Shown piece after piece: positions 23,803-31,302 of a DNA stretch of 64,000 bases. The position numbers were made by a program, and so were the translations under genes. The first letter of the stretch is position 1. Every line of letters starts with the position of its first letter. The stretch comes from Allofranklinella schreckenbergeri (GTDB taxonomy: Bacteria; Pseudomonadota; Gammaproteobacteria; Burkholderiales; Burkholderiaceae_C). The stretch lies in assembly GCF_003703475.1 (NCBI RefSeq), contig NZ_RDQM01000005.1:62001-126000 (forward strand), written 5' to 3'. The notes under the pieces are model-generated. The model saw nothing but the letters and a program-made list of their open reading frames with translations, was not told the origin of the DNA and did no database searches.

Positions 23803-24597
23803 TTAGCCAAAAACAAAATCATCATCACCCCCTTTCATTTCTTTCCATATTTTATTAATAAGATTTTGTTTTTCCATCTCATACTTCTTCCTTAAAAAGG
23901 CCACTTGAAGCACGGCAGGTATCGTCACTCTCGTTGCGGGTCCAGCGACATCCCAAGCCGTCCACAACCCTGTCAGCAACCAACCAACTGGCCCAGTAAA
24001 AACAGAGGCGGCACGCATCAAGGTTGCATTGCCCGCAAGCGTTAGGCCCTTGCCAAAGATGGCTCGCATGACGCTGTTTACAACCATCAAAGTCAATTGA
24101 TAGGACTTGAATCCACCCGCTTTGAAAATGGCCTGAAAAGCTCCCAGCATGACCTCTGGGCTGTAAGAAACCAAATCACCCAAGAAAAACTCCCTTCCGA
24201 GTTCACTTAATTGATCTGGCGTCATTTTTTCCAAGGTTCCTCGGATTAATTGCATCAGCAATTTTTCCTCAATAACTTCGACCGAGTCCAATTTATGGTA
24301 AGGCACCTTCAAACCATCTGCAACATCGCGCAGCACCTCTTCATAGAGGACTCCCTCGCCTCCACGAAATAAAGTGGCAATTGTGTTTGCGCCAAAACAT
24401 TGAATTTCTGCGGCAATTTCTTGCCAATATTTTTGATGATCCGGATAGTTGATCTTATAGTTCTCCGAACTGGTCAACTCTTCAGTCCAGCGCGTCTCGC
24501 CATCAGTGTCTTTTGTGAGACAGTACACCAGCCCATCCAGGTCCTCGCTTTTCATTTCGGATAAAAAAACAAGATCTTTATCTTTTCTATATGCCAT
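23803..24597 (-). CDS. YaaW-like protein (UPF0174/DUF3944 family)
   Basis: 264-residue protein starting MAYRKDKDLVFLSEMKSEDLDGLVYCLTKD; GAGG sits before this ATG, and the longer frame to 24648 would overlap the GTPase gene. The N-terminal DxDFL/LT-D-x-x-G-x-TR pattern, the central EIQCFGANTIATLFRGGEGVLYEEVLRDV (EIQCFGANTIATLFRGG then YEEVLRDV) and the C-terminal RVTIPAVLQVAFLRKKY agree with E. coli YaaW. A hydrophobic segment TGPVGWLLTGLWTAWDVAG may associate with membrane. Function of the family is unknown. The gene follows the GTPase gene by 10 bases, so they form one transcription unit. Confidence 0.85.
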   Translation of the reverse strand: MAYRKDKDLVFLSEMKSEDLDGLVYCLTKDTDGETRWTEELTSSENYKINYPDHQKYWQEIAAEIQCFGANTIATLFRGGEGVLYEEVLRDVADGLKVPYHKLDSVEVIEEKLLMQLIRGTLEKMTPDQLSELGREFFLGDLVSYSPEVMLGAFQAIFKAGGFKSYQLTLMVVNSVMRAIFGKGLTLAGNATLMRAASVFTGPVGWLLTGLWTAWDVAGPATRVTIPAVLQVAFLRKKYEMEKQNLINKIWKEMKGGDDDFVFG

Positions 24598-24607
24598 GAC
24601 AAGCACC

Positions 24608-25612
24608 TCACTTTTTGTTTTTATCAAAATAATTAAAGACCCAAACAATCCCCTCTTTGACTATAGGGAGAACTATTGCCAGACTTGAGGTAATTTCTTT
24701 TGCATTTTCAGAAGCCTTCACAATGACATCTTTAAGATTCTCCACAAAAGAATGCAAAAAGCTATCTTCTATAGATTTTTCGTAGTTTGTGCCTTGATCA
24801 TTGCTCGAAAAGTTCCCTTTCTTCTGGCTAATATCATTAGCAACAGAAATACGTTTTTTCGCAGGAATTTTATCCAATATAAAATTCAACAACTTTGCAA
24901 GATTGTAAGGCTCTTGGCTTCCATCCTCATCTTCATAGCCTGCGCTATAGTAAATGCATTCGATATCAAGTCCACCATCATAAATATCCGATGTGGACTC
25001 TTTAATTCTCTCTTTTGTTGTCTTTACCTTTTCATCCAAAAAATTTTTCAGCTTTTCAGTGGGTCGATTATTTTCATCATCCCAAATATTCTTTCTATCC
25101 ATCGCACTATCTGCCTTATTTATGGCAACAAGCAATCGATTTTCACACTCTTTTTTTCCTCCCTCGATACTTGGAGCCACTACATTTCTTATCAAATTAT
25201 ACGTCGAATCATAATCCTTTGTTCCCCCATCCACTATCAGCAAAACAAGATCGATAAGAAAATTACCATTTTCATCCCTCTCTCTTAGTTTATTTATAAT
25301 CTTCCTTTTATGCGATCCATCTTTTTGATTTGAATCTCCCAGACCAGGCGTATCCCAAATAACCATATTATCCAGTTCGTAGCGATTGATTTCACTAGTC
25401 TCCGGAACGGTACCTTTGCCAACCTTTGCCTTCTCCATGTCAAAGATGGCATTGATTGTTGAGCTCTTTCCCACACCGCTCCCGCCAACAAGCAACAAAT
25501 TAATTTTCGTATTCTTTATTTTCTCGTAAGCCTCACGCAAAGCGCGCAGACTTAATTCGTTACCCTGCGCTCTTTTTTTCAACTCTTCAAAAATTTTTGA
25601 ATTGCTATTCAT
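24608..25612 (-). CDS. Era/dynamin-like small GTPase (YeeP/YkfA type)
   Basis: 334-residue P-loop GTPase. Visible motifs, counting from the upstream ATG at 25618: G1 GGSGVGKSS (45-53), G3 DTPGLGD (89-95), G4 NKAD (167-170). I prefer the start at 25612 because TAGGAG is then six bases upstream. The C-terminus has an amphipathic or membrane-embedded segment (SSLAIVLPIVKEGIVWVFNYF, split as SSLAIVLPIVKE and GIVWVFNYF). GC content is far lower than in the flanking genes, a sign of transfer. It is paired with the YaaW-like gene 10 bases downstream. Related GTPases occur beside defence and stress genes. Confidence 0.82.
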   Translation of the reverse strand: MNSNSKIFEELKKRAQGNELSLRALREAYEKIKNTKINLLLVGGSGVGKSSTINAIFDMEKAKVGKGTVPETSEINRYELDNMVIWDTPGLGDSNQKDGSHKRKIINKLRERDENGNFLIDLVLLIVDGGTKDYDSTYNLIRNVVAPSIEGGKKECENRLLVAINKADSAMDRKNIWDDENNRPTEKLKNFLDEKVKTTKERIKESTSDIYDGGLDIECIYYSAGYEDEDGSQEPYNLAKLLNFILDKIPAKKRISVANDISQKKGNFSSNDQGTNYEKSIEDSFLHSFVENLKDVIVKASENAKEITSSLAIVLPIVKEGIVWVFNYFDKNKK

Positions 25613-25724
25613 TTTCATCTCCTAAAACAAAAAAACAACTTGACGGCGGATTCAGTTTCAAAACATGCCAATCAGAATTGGCACACGCACAAGACCTTCA
25701 TTGATTCAAAAAAAAAAAAAAACA

Positions 25725-25976
25725 TCACCCCCTTGAAAAAACAGAAATCATTTTTTCAAAAACACCAGCCCTATTTACGGACAAGTGATGGGAGCCACAT
25801 TTCGGACAGGATTCCATAGCTGACAACTTGTTGCCGCAAACCCCACCAAAAACAACTTTCGCCATCTTGGTTTCTTTCCACCCGCATGAGCTGCAATGAA
25901 ATACAAAAACACCCTCCACGACCGTAGATTCATCGCACATGGAAATATCACCCGGCTTCACCGGCTTTTTCCTCAT
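25725..25976 (-). CDS. Small zinc-ribbon protein, second paralogue
   Basis: 83 residues with CSSCGW (28-33) and CPKCG (57-61) Cys pairs, similar in layout to the 65-residue protein at 23390-23587. Its start overlaps the stop of the SHOCT protein gene by four bases (ATGA), so it is translated from the WYL-SHOCT transcript. An unbroken run of 15 A (25708-25722, plus strand) follows its stop. Confidence 0.7.
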   Translation of the reverse strand: MRKKPVKPGDISMCDESTVVEGVFVFHCSSCGWKETKMAKVVFGGVCGNKLSAMESCPKCGSHHLSVNRAGVFEKMISVFSRG

Positions 25977-26371
25977 GCCATTTCTCCTTGATCTTGCAAA
26001 ACGCCGTTCAGAATCTGGCTTTTTAATTTTTCAAACTCCGCTTGCGTAATCACCCCCTTTTCCCGCAGCGCATCCGCTTCGCGCAGTTGGGCGAGTGCGG
26101 CGCTCATGGGCGATTCTTGTGGCGCGGATGCGCACGCCTGTGCGTCGGCCGTGTTCCCGGCTTCGGGCGGGTTTTCGATGATGGTGACGTCTGCCGCGTG
26201 GGCGAGTTGGCGCGGGGTTGCGGGCCGCTCGGGGCCTTGTTTGTCTGGCTGGGAGGCTCGGCGTTCGCTCCAGCGTTCGGTGGCTTCTTTGGCGTTGCCA
26301 AAGAGGGTGCCAACGCCCCAGAGAAAGCAGAACAGCAATAGAAGAAAAACAGCACCGATCACTACATGCAT
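25973..26371 (-). CDS. Membrane-anchored SHOCT-domain protein
   Basis: 132 residues. The N-terminal hydrophobic segment VVIGAVFLLLLFCFLWGVGTL (residues 3-22) should anchor it in the inner membrane. A polar linker follows, and the C-terminal LAQLREADALREKGVITQAEFEKLKSQIL (AQLREADALREKGVITQAEF then EKLKSQIL) is a SHOCT domain, a short helical hairpin seen in oligomerising or phage/DNA-linked proteins. It begins 10 bases after the WYL regulator stop and is coupled to the zinc-ribbon gene downstream. Confidence 0.78.
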   Translation of the reverse strand: MHVVIGAVFLLLLFCFLWGVGTLFGNAKEATERWSERRASQPDKQGPERPATPRQLAHAADVTIIENPPEAGNTADAQACASAPQESPMSAALAQLREADALREKGVITQAEFEKLKSQILNGVLQDQGEMA

Positions 26372-26381
26372 GGCTGGCCTT

Positions 26382-27341
26382 TCAAAGCTGCTTCAGGGCG
26401 GGTTGCGTTGCGGGGCTTTCGCCCCAGCGTTGCAAGGCGTCGTGCAGGCTGCCCACCAGCGCTTCATGCCAATGCAGGGGTTTGAGAATGCGCACATGTG
26501 GCAGCCAGTAGCGCACCAGGGGCAGCAGTTGGTTGGGGTGGCTGATGTGTGCGGTGACGAGCAGGCTTTGATCGCTGTCTTGCCGGGTTTGCTGGCCGGG
26601 CAGTAGCTCGCGGCGGGCGAAGTAATGGGCAGCCTCGGGGGTTACGCGCAGCAGGACTTCGGTGGTTTCGGTGGTGAACCAGACGTCTTTTTTATTGGCG
26701 ATGTAGTCCAGGTGTTTTTGCTGGTGCTCGAAATGGGCGTTGGCATCCACGCGCAGGCTTTCGATGCGTGCAACGCTGAAATTTTTTAATCGCTGCCCTT
26801 CCACAGCGGCCAGGTACCAGATGCCGTTTTTATTCAGCAGGCGATAGGGCTGGGCCTGGCGGGGTTTGTCTTTGTAGAAGAAGTGGCATTCGCAGCGCTG
26901 CGCGCAAGCTTGCTCCAGTTGGTTAAAGCGCTGGTCGTGGCGGGGCAGGTCTTCGCGGGGGATGGACTGCACTTCAAATGGGCGTTGGGCGGCGGGTGTG
27001 TCGAGCCGCCGCAGCAAGTCGGCTGTGCTGTCTTCGGGAAAGAGCTTGGTGGTGCCAACCATTTCGGCGTATTTGCCCAATGTGTTGGCAGGGATGGTGC
27101 TGCGCGCGTGGGGCAACAGGGTCCAGCCTTCGCCTTTGGGGTTGTGGGCGATGTCGATCAGGCGCTCGCCAAGGTCGCGCTCAATGGTGCGAACGCCAAC
27201 GTTGAAGCGCTGGGCGAGTGCGTGTTTGTCGATTTTTTCGCCTTGATGGAGGCTGGCAATGATGTAAGCCAGGCGTCTGGCGAGCAGGTCGGTTTTGTTG
27301 TGCGTCCCGGTCCGACGGGGGATTTTCAGGGTTGATTTCAT
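26382..27341 (-). CDS. WYL-domain transcriptional regulator
   Basis: 319-residue regulator: winged helix-turn-helix near residues 20-62 (HALAQRFNVGVRTIERDL) and a WYL ligand-sensing domain with the literal motif GIWYLAAVEGQRLKNF at 173-188, plus a WCX C-terminal region. WYL regulators often control defence islands and DNA-damage genes in response to nucleic-acid ligands. It is the first gene of the leftward WYL-SHOCT-zinc ribbon unit and is divergent from the XRE regulator across a region with palindromes at 27410-27430 and 27509-27527. Confidence 0.88.
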   Translation of the reverse strand: MKSTLKIPRRTGTHNKTDLLARRLAYIIASLHQGEKIDKHALAQRFNVGVRTIERDLGERLIDIAHNPKGEGWTLLPHARSTIPANTLGKYAEMVGTTKLFPEDSTADLLRRLDTPAAQRPFEVQSIPREDLPRHDQRFNQLEQACAQRCECHFFYKDKPRQAQPYRLLNKNGIWYLAAVEGQRLKNFSVARIESLRVDANAHFEHQQKHLDYIANKKDVWFTTETTEVLLRVTPEAAHYFARRELLPGQQTRQDSDQSLLVTAHISHPNQLLPLVRYWLPHVRILKPLHWHEALVGSLHDALQRWGESPATQPALKQL

Positions 27342-27409
27342 ATGCGTGTTGTTTCAGCAAAAAAAGAAAACGCGGTGTGAATTCAATGCCCGGCAGTCTA
27401 GAAATCCGC

Positions 27410-27430
27410 TGCGACAGGTTGTGTCGCGCA
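27410..27430. promoter_or_regulatory. Operator-like inverted repeat O1
   Basis: TGCGACA-ggttg-TGTCGC-GCA: imperfect palindrome sharing the half-site TGCGACA with the perfect palindrome at 27509-27527. It lies nearer the WYL gene start. A repressor bound to both sites could control the divergent pair. Confidence 0.55.
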
Positions 27431-27508
27431 CAAGCTGGCCCTGATCGGTTGGGTTGGATAAATTTGTGAAAGATTGTATCTGCATTTTGCCGTATATATG
27501 CAGAATGC

Positions 27509-27527
27509 TGCGACAGGCCCTGTCGCA
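27509..27527. promoter_or_regulatory. Operator-like perfect palindrome O2
   Basis: TGCGACAGGcCCTGTCGCA, 9-bp arms around one base, eleven bases before the XRE gene start codon. It probably is the autoregulatory operator of the XRE protein. Between O1 and O2 lies a third inverted repeat, TCTGCAT...ATGCAGA (27479-27505), in an AT-rich stretch with promoter-like TATATA. Confidence 0.65.
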
Positions 27528-27537
27528 TCATGGCTGT

Positions 27538-27780
27538 ATGGGTGATGTGGTCGATCAAGCGCTGGGGCAGGCCTTGCGAAAGTTGCGCACGGAGCGCGGC
27601 TGGAGTCAGGGCGAACTGGCTTTGCGCGCGCAGATGGATCGCAATTACCTTTCCCTGATTGAGCTGGGGCGCAATAGCCCCAGCGTGCGGATGTTGCTGC
27701 GTTTGTGCGCGGCATTGGAGGTGCGCGCCGCCGAGGTGCTGGAGGATGTGGAGCGGCGCGTGCAGATGCAGTTGCAGTGA
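27538..27780 (+). CDS. XRE-family transcriptional regulator (Cro/CI type)
   Basis: 80-residue, single-domain helix-turn-helix protein: ALRKLRTERGWSQGELALRAQMDRNYLSLIELGRNSPSVRMLLRL (HTH from GWSQGELALRAQ to NYLSLIELGR). The start at 27538 (MGDVVDQALGQALRKL) is chosen because the upstream extension to 27454 runs through operator O2. Such small proteins usually repress their own divergent promoter region, here shared with the WYL regulator. Confidence 0.85.
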   Translation: MGDVVDQALGQALRKLRTERGWSQGELALRAQMDRNYLSLIELGRNSPSVRMLLRLCAALEVRAAEVLEDVERRVQMQLQ

Positions 27781-27978
27781 GGTGTGCGGCCTGCTTGGCA
27801 CGGGCGTACGGGCGGACGCCCCAAAGCGGCTGGGGGCGCTGATAGGCGGCTTGACGGGGACACATTCATTACAAAATGTTTTTTCGTTCAGGGCGGATTT
27901 TCAACAGAGTTTTGACATTGTGAATATCCGGGTTTGCCCCGACTGCTGGGGCGCTGTGGCGCGGTTTTTGCAGCGGGC

Positions 27979-28006
27979 AAAAAAAGGGGAGCCGTGACAG
28001 CTCCCC
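27979..28006 (-). terminator. Rho-independent terminator for leftward transcription
   Basis: Read on the minus strand: GGGGAGC-tgtcacg-GCTCCCC stem (27986-28006) followed by seven T (27979-27985). It lies downstream of the leftward DUF364-DUF2478 genes and stops that transcript before it enters the XRE gene. Repeat R5 lies between the stop of DUF2478 and this site. Confidence 0.8.
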
Positions 28007-28047
28007 AAACCCCATTCGCACTGGCATCCAAAGGCAGGATGTCTAAA

Positions 28048-28129
28048 AATTACAAATCAAAAGAAATAAAACTTCCATGTTTCGGCAAATATGTATTGAA
28101 ACTCAATTTCCATTTATTGGAAATTCATA
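28048..28129 (-). repeat. AT-rich palindromic repeat, copy R5
   Basis: Reverse-orientation copy: left arm TTACAAATCAAAAGAAATAA, core CCATGTTTCGGCA, right part degenerate (CAATTTCCATTTATTGGAAA). It is in the 3' untranslated stretch of the DUF2478 gene. The rest of the gap 27781-28047 holds only the terminator. Confidence 0.8.
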
Positions 28130-28217
28130 GGATTGCGGCCATGCCCCCTTGGGCCAATGGGCATGGGGCTCGGTGCCGTAAAAGAGTTGGTAGAAGGCGG
28201 CGACCTGTTGCCCGATG

Positions 28218-28787
28218 TCAGCGGCAGCGCGCCAGCTGGGTTTGCCACCAGGCATCCAGCGCGGCGGCTTCGGGCGGCAAGGCGGCGGCGCTGCCTGCGG
28301 TAAAGGCTTGCCAGGCGGGCAGGTAGGGGGTGGCCACGGCGGTGATGGCGGGGATGCCTGCCTGGGCAATGGCGGCGAATTCATCAAAAAAGCCCGAGCC
28401 TTTGGCCTCCAGCGCGCCAAAGCGATTGAGGACGATGAGGTCGGGCCGCTGGGCGCTGCCCAAGGCACGGCGCAGGGCGATGGTGGCTTCGGCCACGCCT
28501 GCGGGGTTGAGGCAGCAACTGCCCGAGCCTGCGCCCAGGTGCTGGGAGATGGGGTAGCGCTGGCCGGTTTCCAGGTCGATCAAATCCATGCGCCGGGGCG
28601 TGCCACTGGGGTAGTGCTGGGGCGGCACTTGCGCCAGGCCGCGCACGCACCAGCCTTGCGCGCTCAGGCGCTGGGCGAATTCGAGCAGCGGGGCTTCGCT
28701 CACGCCGTGCTCTTCGTGGACGATGGCGGCCAAGGCCCAGGGGGCGGGGGAGGTGGAGGAAAGGGCGGCGAGCTGGCTTGTGGGCAT
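28218..28787 (-). CDS. DUF2478 family protein
   Basis: 189-residue protein. WALAAIVHEEHGVSEAPLLEFAQRL, the phrase CCLNPAGVAEATIALRRAL and RPDLIVLNRFGALEAKGSGFFDEF are typical of DUF2478, a P-loop-like family usually found beside molybdenum or nitrogenase-type metal genes. Start at 28787 (MPTSQLAAL); the frame continues upstream into repeat R6. It follows the DUF364 gene on the same strand, and R6 fills the space between the two. Confidence 0.75.
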   Translation of the reverse strand: MPTSQLAALSSTSPAPWALAAIVHEEHGVSEAPLLEFAQRLSAQGWCVRGLAQVPPQHYPSGTPRRMDLIDLETGQRYPISQHLGAGSGSCCLNPAGVAEATIALRRALGSAQRPDLIVLNRFGALEAKGSGFFDEFAAIAQAGIPAITAVATPYLPAWQAFTAGSAAALPPEAAALDAWWQTQLARCR

Positions 28788-28808
28788 GGCGGTTTTTTCA
28801 GGCGTATT

Positions 28809-28882
28809 TTTACATATCATTAGGAAATAAAATTACCTTGTTTCTGCATGATATGCATCAAATTCCATTTCCTTTGATTGAA
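28809..28882 (-). repeat. AT-rich palindromic repeat, copy R6
   Basis: Reverse copy: TTACATATCATTAGGAAATA, core ACCTTGTTTCTGCATGAT, right arm TTTCCTTTGATTGAA. The last nine or so codons and the stop of the DUF364 gene (…NHSIKGNGI) lie within it. Confidence 0.88.
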
Positions 28883-29787
28883 TGATTTGAGGCGTTTGCT
28901 GGCGTTGCAGGCAGGCGCAGCGTTACACGCTCGGCGCAGTGGCCAAAGAAGTGGCGGGCCGTGCCGCCTTCGGCCAGAACGTCCAGCAACGCATCGGCAT
29001 CGAGCACGCGCGTGCCGCCCAGCACGGTGACGCCGCGCTGGGCATAGGGGCCGGGGATGAGGGTGGTGGTGGGGCCGACGACGGCCACCTCCGCGCCGGG
29101 GCTGATCAGGCCCAGCAGGCCATCGAGCGTGCTGTTGAGCAAGGTGGTGCCGGTGATGATGCAGACATCGGCCTGCGGCACGATGGCGGGTGCGCGCTCG
29201 GCGGGCTGGTAAAAGGGCATGTCCTCGGGGTTGATGGCGGCCGGGTCCAGCTCCAGCACATGAAAGGGCTGGGCGCGTTGGCGCAGCGCACGGATGTAGG
29301 GCGTGAAGGCGCCCACCAAAACCACGGCATCGCCAGGGCAGATGCGCAGGGCGTGGAATGCATCTTCACTTTCGCAGCGCTGGACGTTTGCGGGCGCGCC
29401 GTCGCGCTGCCACAAGGTTTGCGCCAAGGCGTTGAGGGTGGCAATCGCCAGCGCGCGGCGCAGGTCTTGCGGGCGGTGCAAATCGGCCAGCACATCCACC
29501 GCTTTCAGGCCCTTGATCGCGCCCGGCATGGGCCGCGCCGCGCCGCTTGGCCCGCAGCAGGCGCGGTCAAAAAAAGTGGCGCACATGCCGCCCACACCGT
29601 TGGAGAGTTTGACGCCGGTGAAAAACAGCCCCAGCACCGCACGCTCGATCCGCAACGCCTGCGCTCCCAGCGCGTGCAAGACGTGGGCGTGCAAAGCCTG
29701 CATCACGGACTCTGCCTGGGCCACTGGGGCCGTTGAAGCCATTTGGGCCGTTTGGGCGGCAGGGGGGAGCGTTTCGGCGGTGCTCAT
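28858..29787 (-). CDS. DUF364/DUF4213 protein (putative heavy-metal chelation domain)
   Basis: 309 residues. The N-terminal DUF4213 part includes VLGLFFTGVKLSNGVGGMCATFFD; the C-terminal Rossmann-like DUF364 part includes GDAVVLVGAFTPYIRAL, ICIITGTTLLNSTLDGLL-like CIITGTTLLNSTLDGLLGL, and AEVAVVGPTTTLIPGPY. The family is found with molybdenum, iron-sulfur and cobalt genes; function is not established. Its C-terminus is encoded by repeat R6. A 69-base structured segment lies upstream (29870-29938). Confidence 0.75.
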   Translation of the reverse strand: MSTAETLPPAAQTAQMASTAPVAQAESVMQALHAHVLHALGAQALRIERAVLGLFFTGVKLSNGVGGMCATFFDRACCGPSGAARPMPGAIKGLKAVDVLADLHRPQDLRRALAIATLNALAQTLWQRDGAPANVQRCESEDAFHALRICPGDAVVLVGAFTPYIRALRQRAQPFHVLELDPAAINPEDMPFYQPAERAPAIVPQADVCIITGTTLLNSTLDGLLGLISPGAEVAVVGPTTTLIPGPYAQRGVTVLGGTRVLDADALLDVLAEGGTARHFFGHCAERVTLRLPATPANASNHSIKGNGI

Positions 29788-29869
29788 CGTGCGGTCCTGA
29801 GCGGGGTTGCGAGGGGTTTTTCACTCTCGTCATTTTCTCACGGCTATAGCGATGATTGGCCCAAACCCG

Positions 29870-29938
29870 GCGTTTGCGGGGGCTGCCCCAATCTGGGCAA
29901 TCGCCACGCCTGCTTTGGGAGCCCCCAATCCCCAACGC
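29870..29938 (-). promoter_or_regulatory. Structured leader candidate upstream of the DUF364-DUF2478 genes
   Basis: On the minus strand, GCGTT...AACGC enclose GGGGGCT...AGCCCCC, which enclose CCCAA...TTGGG and a small GGC-gatt-GCC hairpin. These nested arms could form a multi-layer stem in the mRNA leader, about 80 bases before the start codon. It matches no riboswitch class I can recognise by eye. A simple mobile-element hairpin is the alternative. Confidence 0.4.
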
Positions 29939-29968
29939 ACTTGTTATGATGCCGTACACGAAATTATA

Positions 29969-30044
29969 TTTACATATCAAAGGATAAAAAATTACCTTGT
30001 TTTGGCATGATTGGCATGAAGGCAATCATCCTTTGATATGAAAA
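29969..30044 (-). repeat. AT-rich palindromic repeat, copy R7
   Basis: Near-consensus reverse copy: TTACATATCAAAGGATAAAA, core ACCTTGTTTTGGCATGATTG, right arm ATCCTTTGATATGAAAA. It lies between divergent genes and ends 16 bases before the start of the META/DUF4377 lipoprotein gene. Confidence 0.92.
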
Positions 30045-30060
30045 TTCAGAAAGGCCATTG

Positions 30061-30915
30061 ATGCAACACATCCCCTCCAGGCTTTGGCTCGCGCTGTGCA
30101 GCGGCGCATTGGCCGCATGCGCGCAGTCGCCTGGGCCAGCCCCATTCGCCCCGCCCGCGCAGCCCGTGCACACAACGGCCGCCGCAGTCAGCAGCCAGCC
30201 CACCCGCCACAACCCACCCAGCGCTGCGGCTGCGCGCGCCTTGACGCAGCACCACTGGCAACTGCGCCATATCCACGGGCCACACACCAGCGCCGCCCTG
30301 GCGCACGCGCTGGCCACGCTGGATGTGCCCGTGCAATGGCAGTTCGATGGCCAGCACCTGCGCATCGCTGGCCCCTGCAACCGCCTGCACGCGCCTTACC
30401 AACTCAGCGGCCAGTGGCTGCACATCCAGGCGCTGGCTTCCACCAAAGTCGCCTGCGCCGATCCGCAACGCATGGCGCTGGAATCGCACCTCGCACACGC
30501 GCTGACCCAAGCGCCGCGCTGGCACATCGCTCACAGCGCCCCCGGCCAGCCCCTCACGCTGCACCTGCGCTGGCGCGATGGCAGCGCGTGGACGCTGCAA
30601 AGCGCCGAGCCCCTGGAAAGCGACGGCCAGGCCCGCGCCCAGCCGCACACCCTGTTTCTTGAAATCGCCCCGCACACCCAGCCCTGCCCGCCGGGGCACG
30701 GGCAAGGCGCCTGCCTGCGCGTGCGCGAAGTGCACTTTGACGCGCAAGGCATCGGCCACGCGCTGGGCGACTGGCACACCTTGGCGCAGCCCATTGAAGG
30801 CTTTGTGCATGAGCCGGGCATGCGCAGCGTGCTGCGCGTGCGCCACCAAAGCTGGCCAGGCGGGCAAGCCTATGTGCTCGACGAGGCCATCAGCGCCGAG
30901 CGCACGCTGCGCTGA
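30061..30915 (+). CDS. META and DUF4377 domain lipoprotein
   Basis: 284-residue predicted outer-membrane lipoprotein. The signal peptide ends in the lipobox LAAC (Cys about residue 20). A META (HslJ-like) domain spans about residues 60-160 (WQLRHIHG, FDGQHLRIAGPCNRLHAPY), and a DUF4377 domain about 185-280 (CLRVREVHFD, IEGFVHEPGMRSVLRVRHQSW). META proteins are linked to heat shock and secretion. AAAGG precedes ATG 30061. MITE copy M1 starts 26 bases after the stop. Confidence 0.85.
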   Translation: MQHIPSRLWLALCSGALAACAQSPGPAPFAPPAQPVHTTAAAVSSQPTRHNPPSAAAARALTQHHWQLRHIHGPHTSAALAHALATLDVPVQWQFDGQHLRIAGPCNRLHAPYQLSGQWLHIQALASTKVACADPQRMALESHLAHALTQAPRWHIAHSAPGQPLTLHLRWRDGSAWTLQSAEPLESDGQARAQPHTLFLEIAPHTQPCPPGHGQGACLRVREVHFDAQGIGHALGDWHTLAQPIEGFVHEPGMRSVLRVRHQSWPGGQAYVLDEAISAERTLR

Positions 30916-30941
30916 AAGCGAGCCAGGGCTTGGGGGACAGC

Positions 30942-31216
30942 TAGAGCGTGTGATGCACTTTGCGCTCCCCCGCGCTGGCCCCAAAACCGTGTAATCGCAA
31001 GGCGGCGCGCGCCGCCAAGGCTGGCTGCCTTGGCAAGCGGGCCAACGCGGCGAGTGCATGGTTTTGGGGCCAGCCCGAAGGGAGAAGCGCCCCGGCATGC
31101 GCATTGCGGCGTTGCCGTCCCCTTGCAGCGCAGCCAGGCTGCGGCGGGGACAGCGCCTTGCGCTGCACACGCCGGGGTGCTCTCGCGGGGGGGCGGAAAG
31201 TGCATCACACGCTCTA
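30942..31216 (+). mobile_element. MITE-like element, copy M1 (275 bp)
   Basis: Bounded by terminal inverted repeats TAGAGCGTGTGATGCACTTT that continue as a GC-rich arm, giving near-identity over about 33 bases. Internally it carries two further inverted repeats (TGGCCCCAAAACC...GGTTTTGGGGCCA and GCCCCGG...CCGGGG-type arms), so the RNA could fold into nested hairpins. No ORF of its own. If the outer TA is the duplicated target, an IS630/Tc1-type transposase would be the likely mover. Confidence 0.85.
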
Positions 31217-31302
31217 AAATCCCCGTTTCTCGCGGCCGCCCCGACACAGGCGGCCGCTTTCCCATCCTCCCCTTCACATTCACCCCCTCACAAGGAGCCA
31301 AC

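Noticed and set aside
31030-31302. N-terminal extension of aldolase into MITE M1
   Set aside because: Family homology and the AAGGAG site place the start at 31303; the extension is translated MITE.
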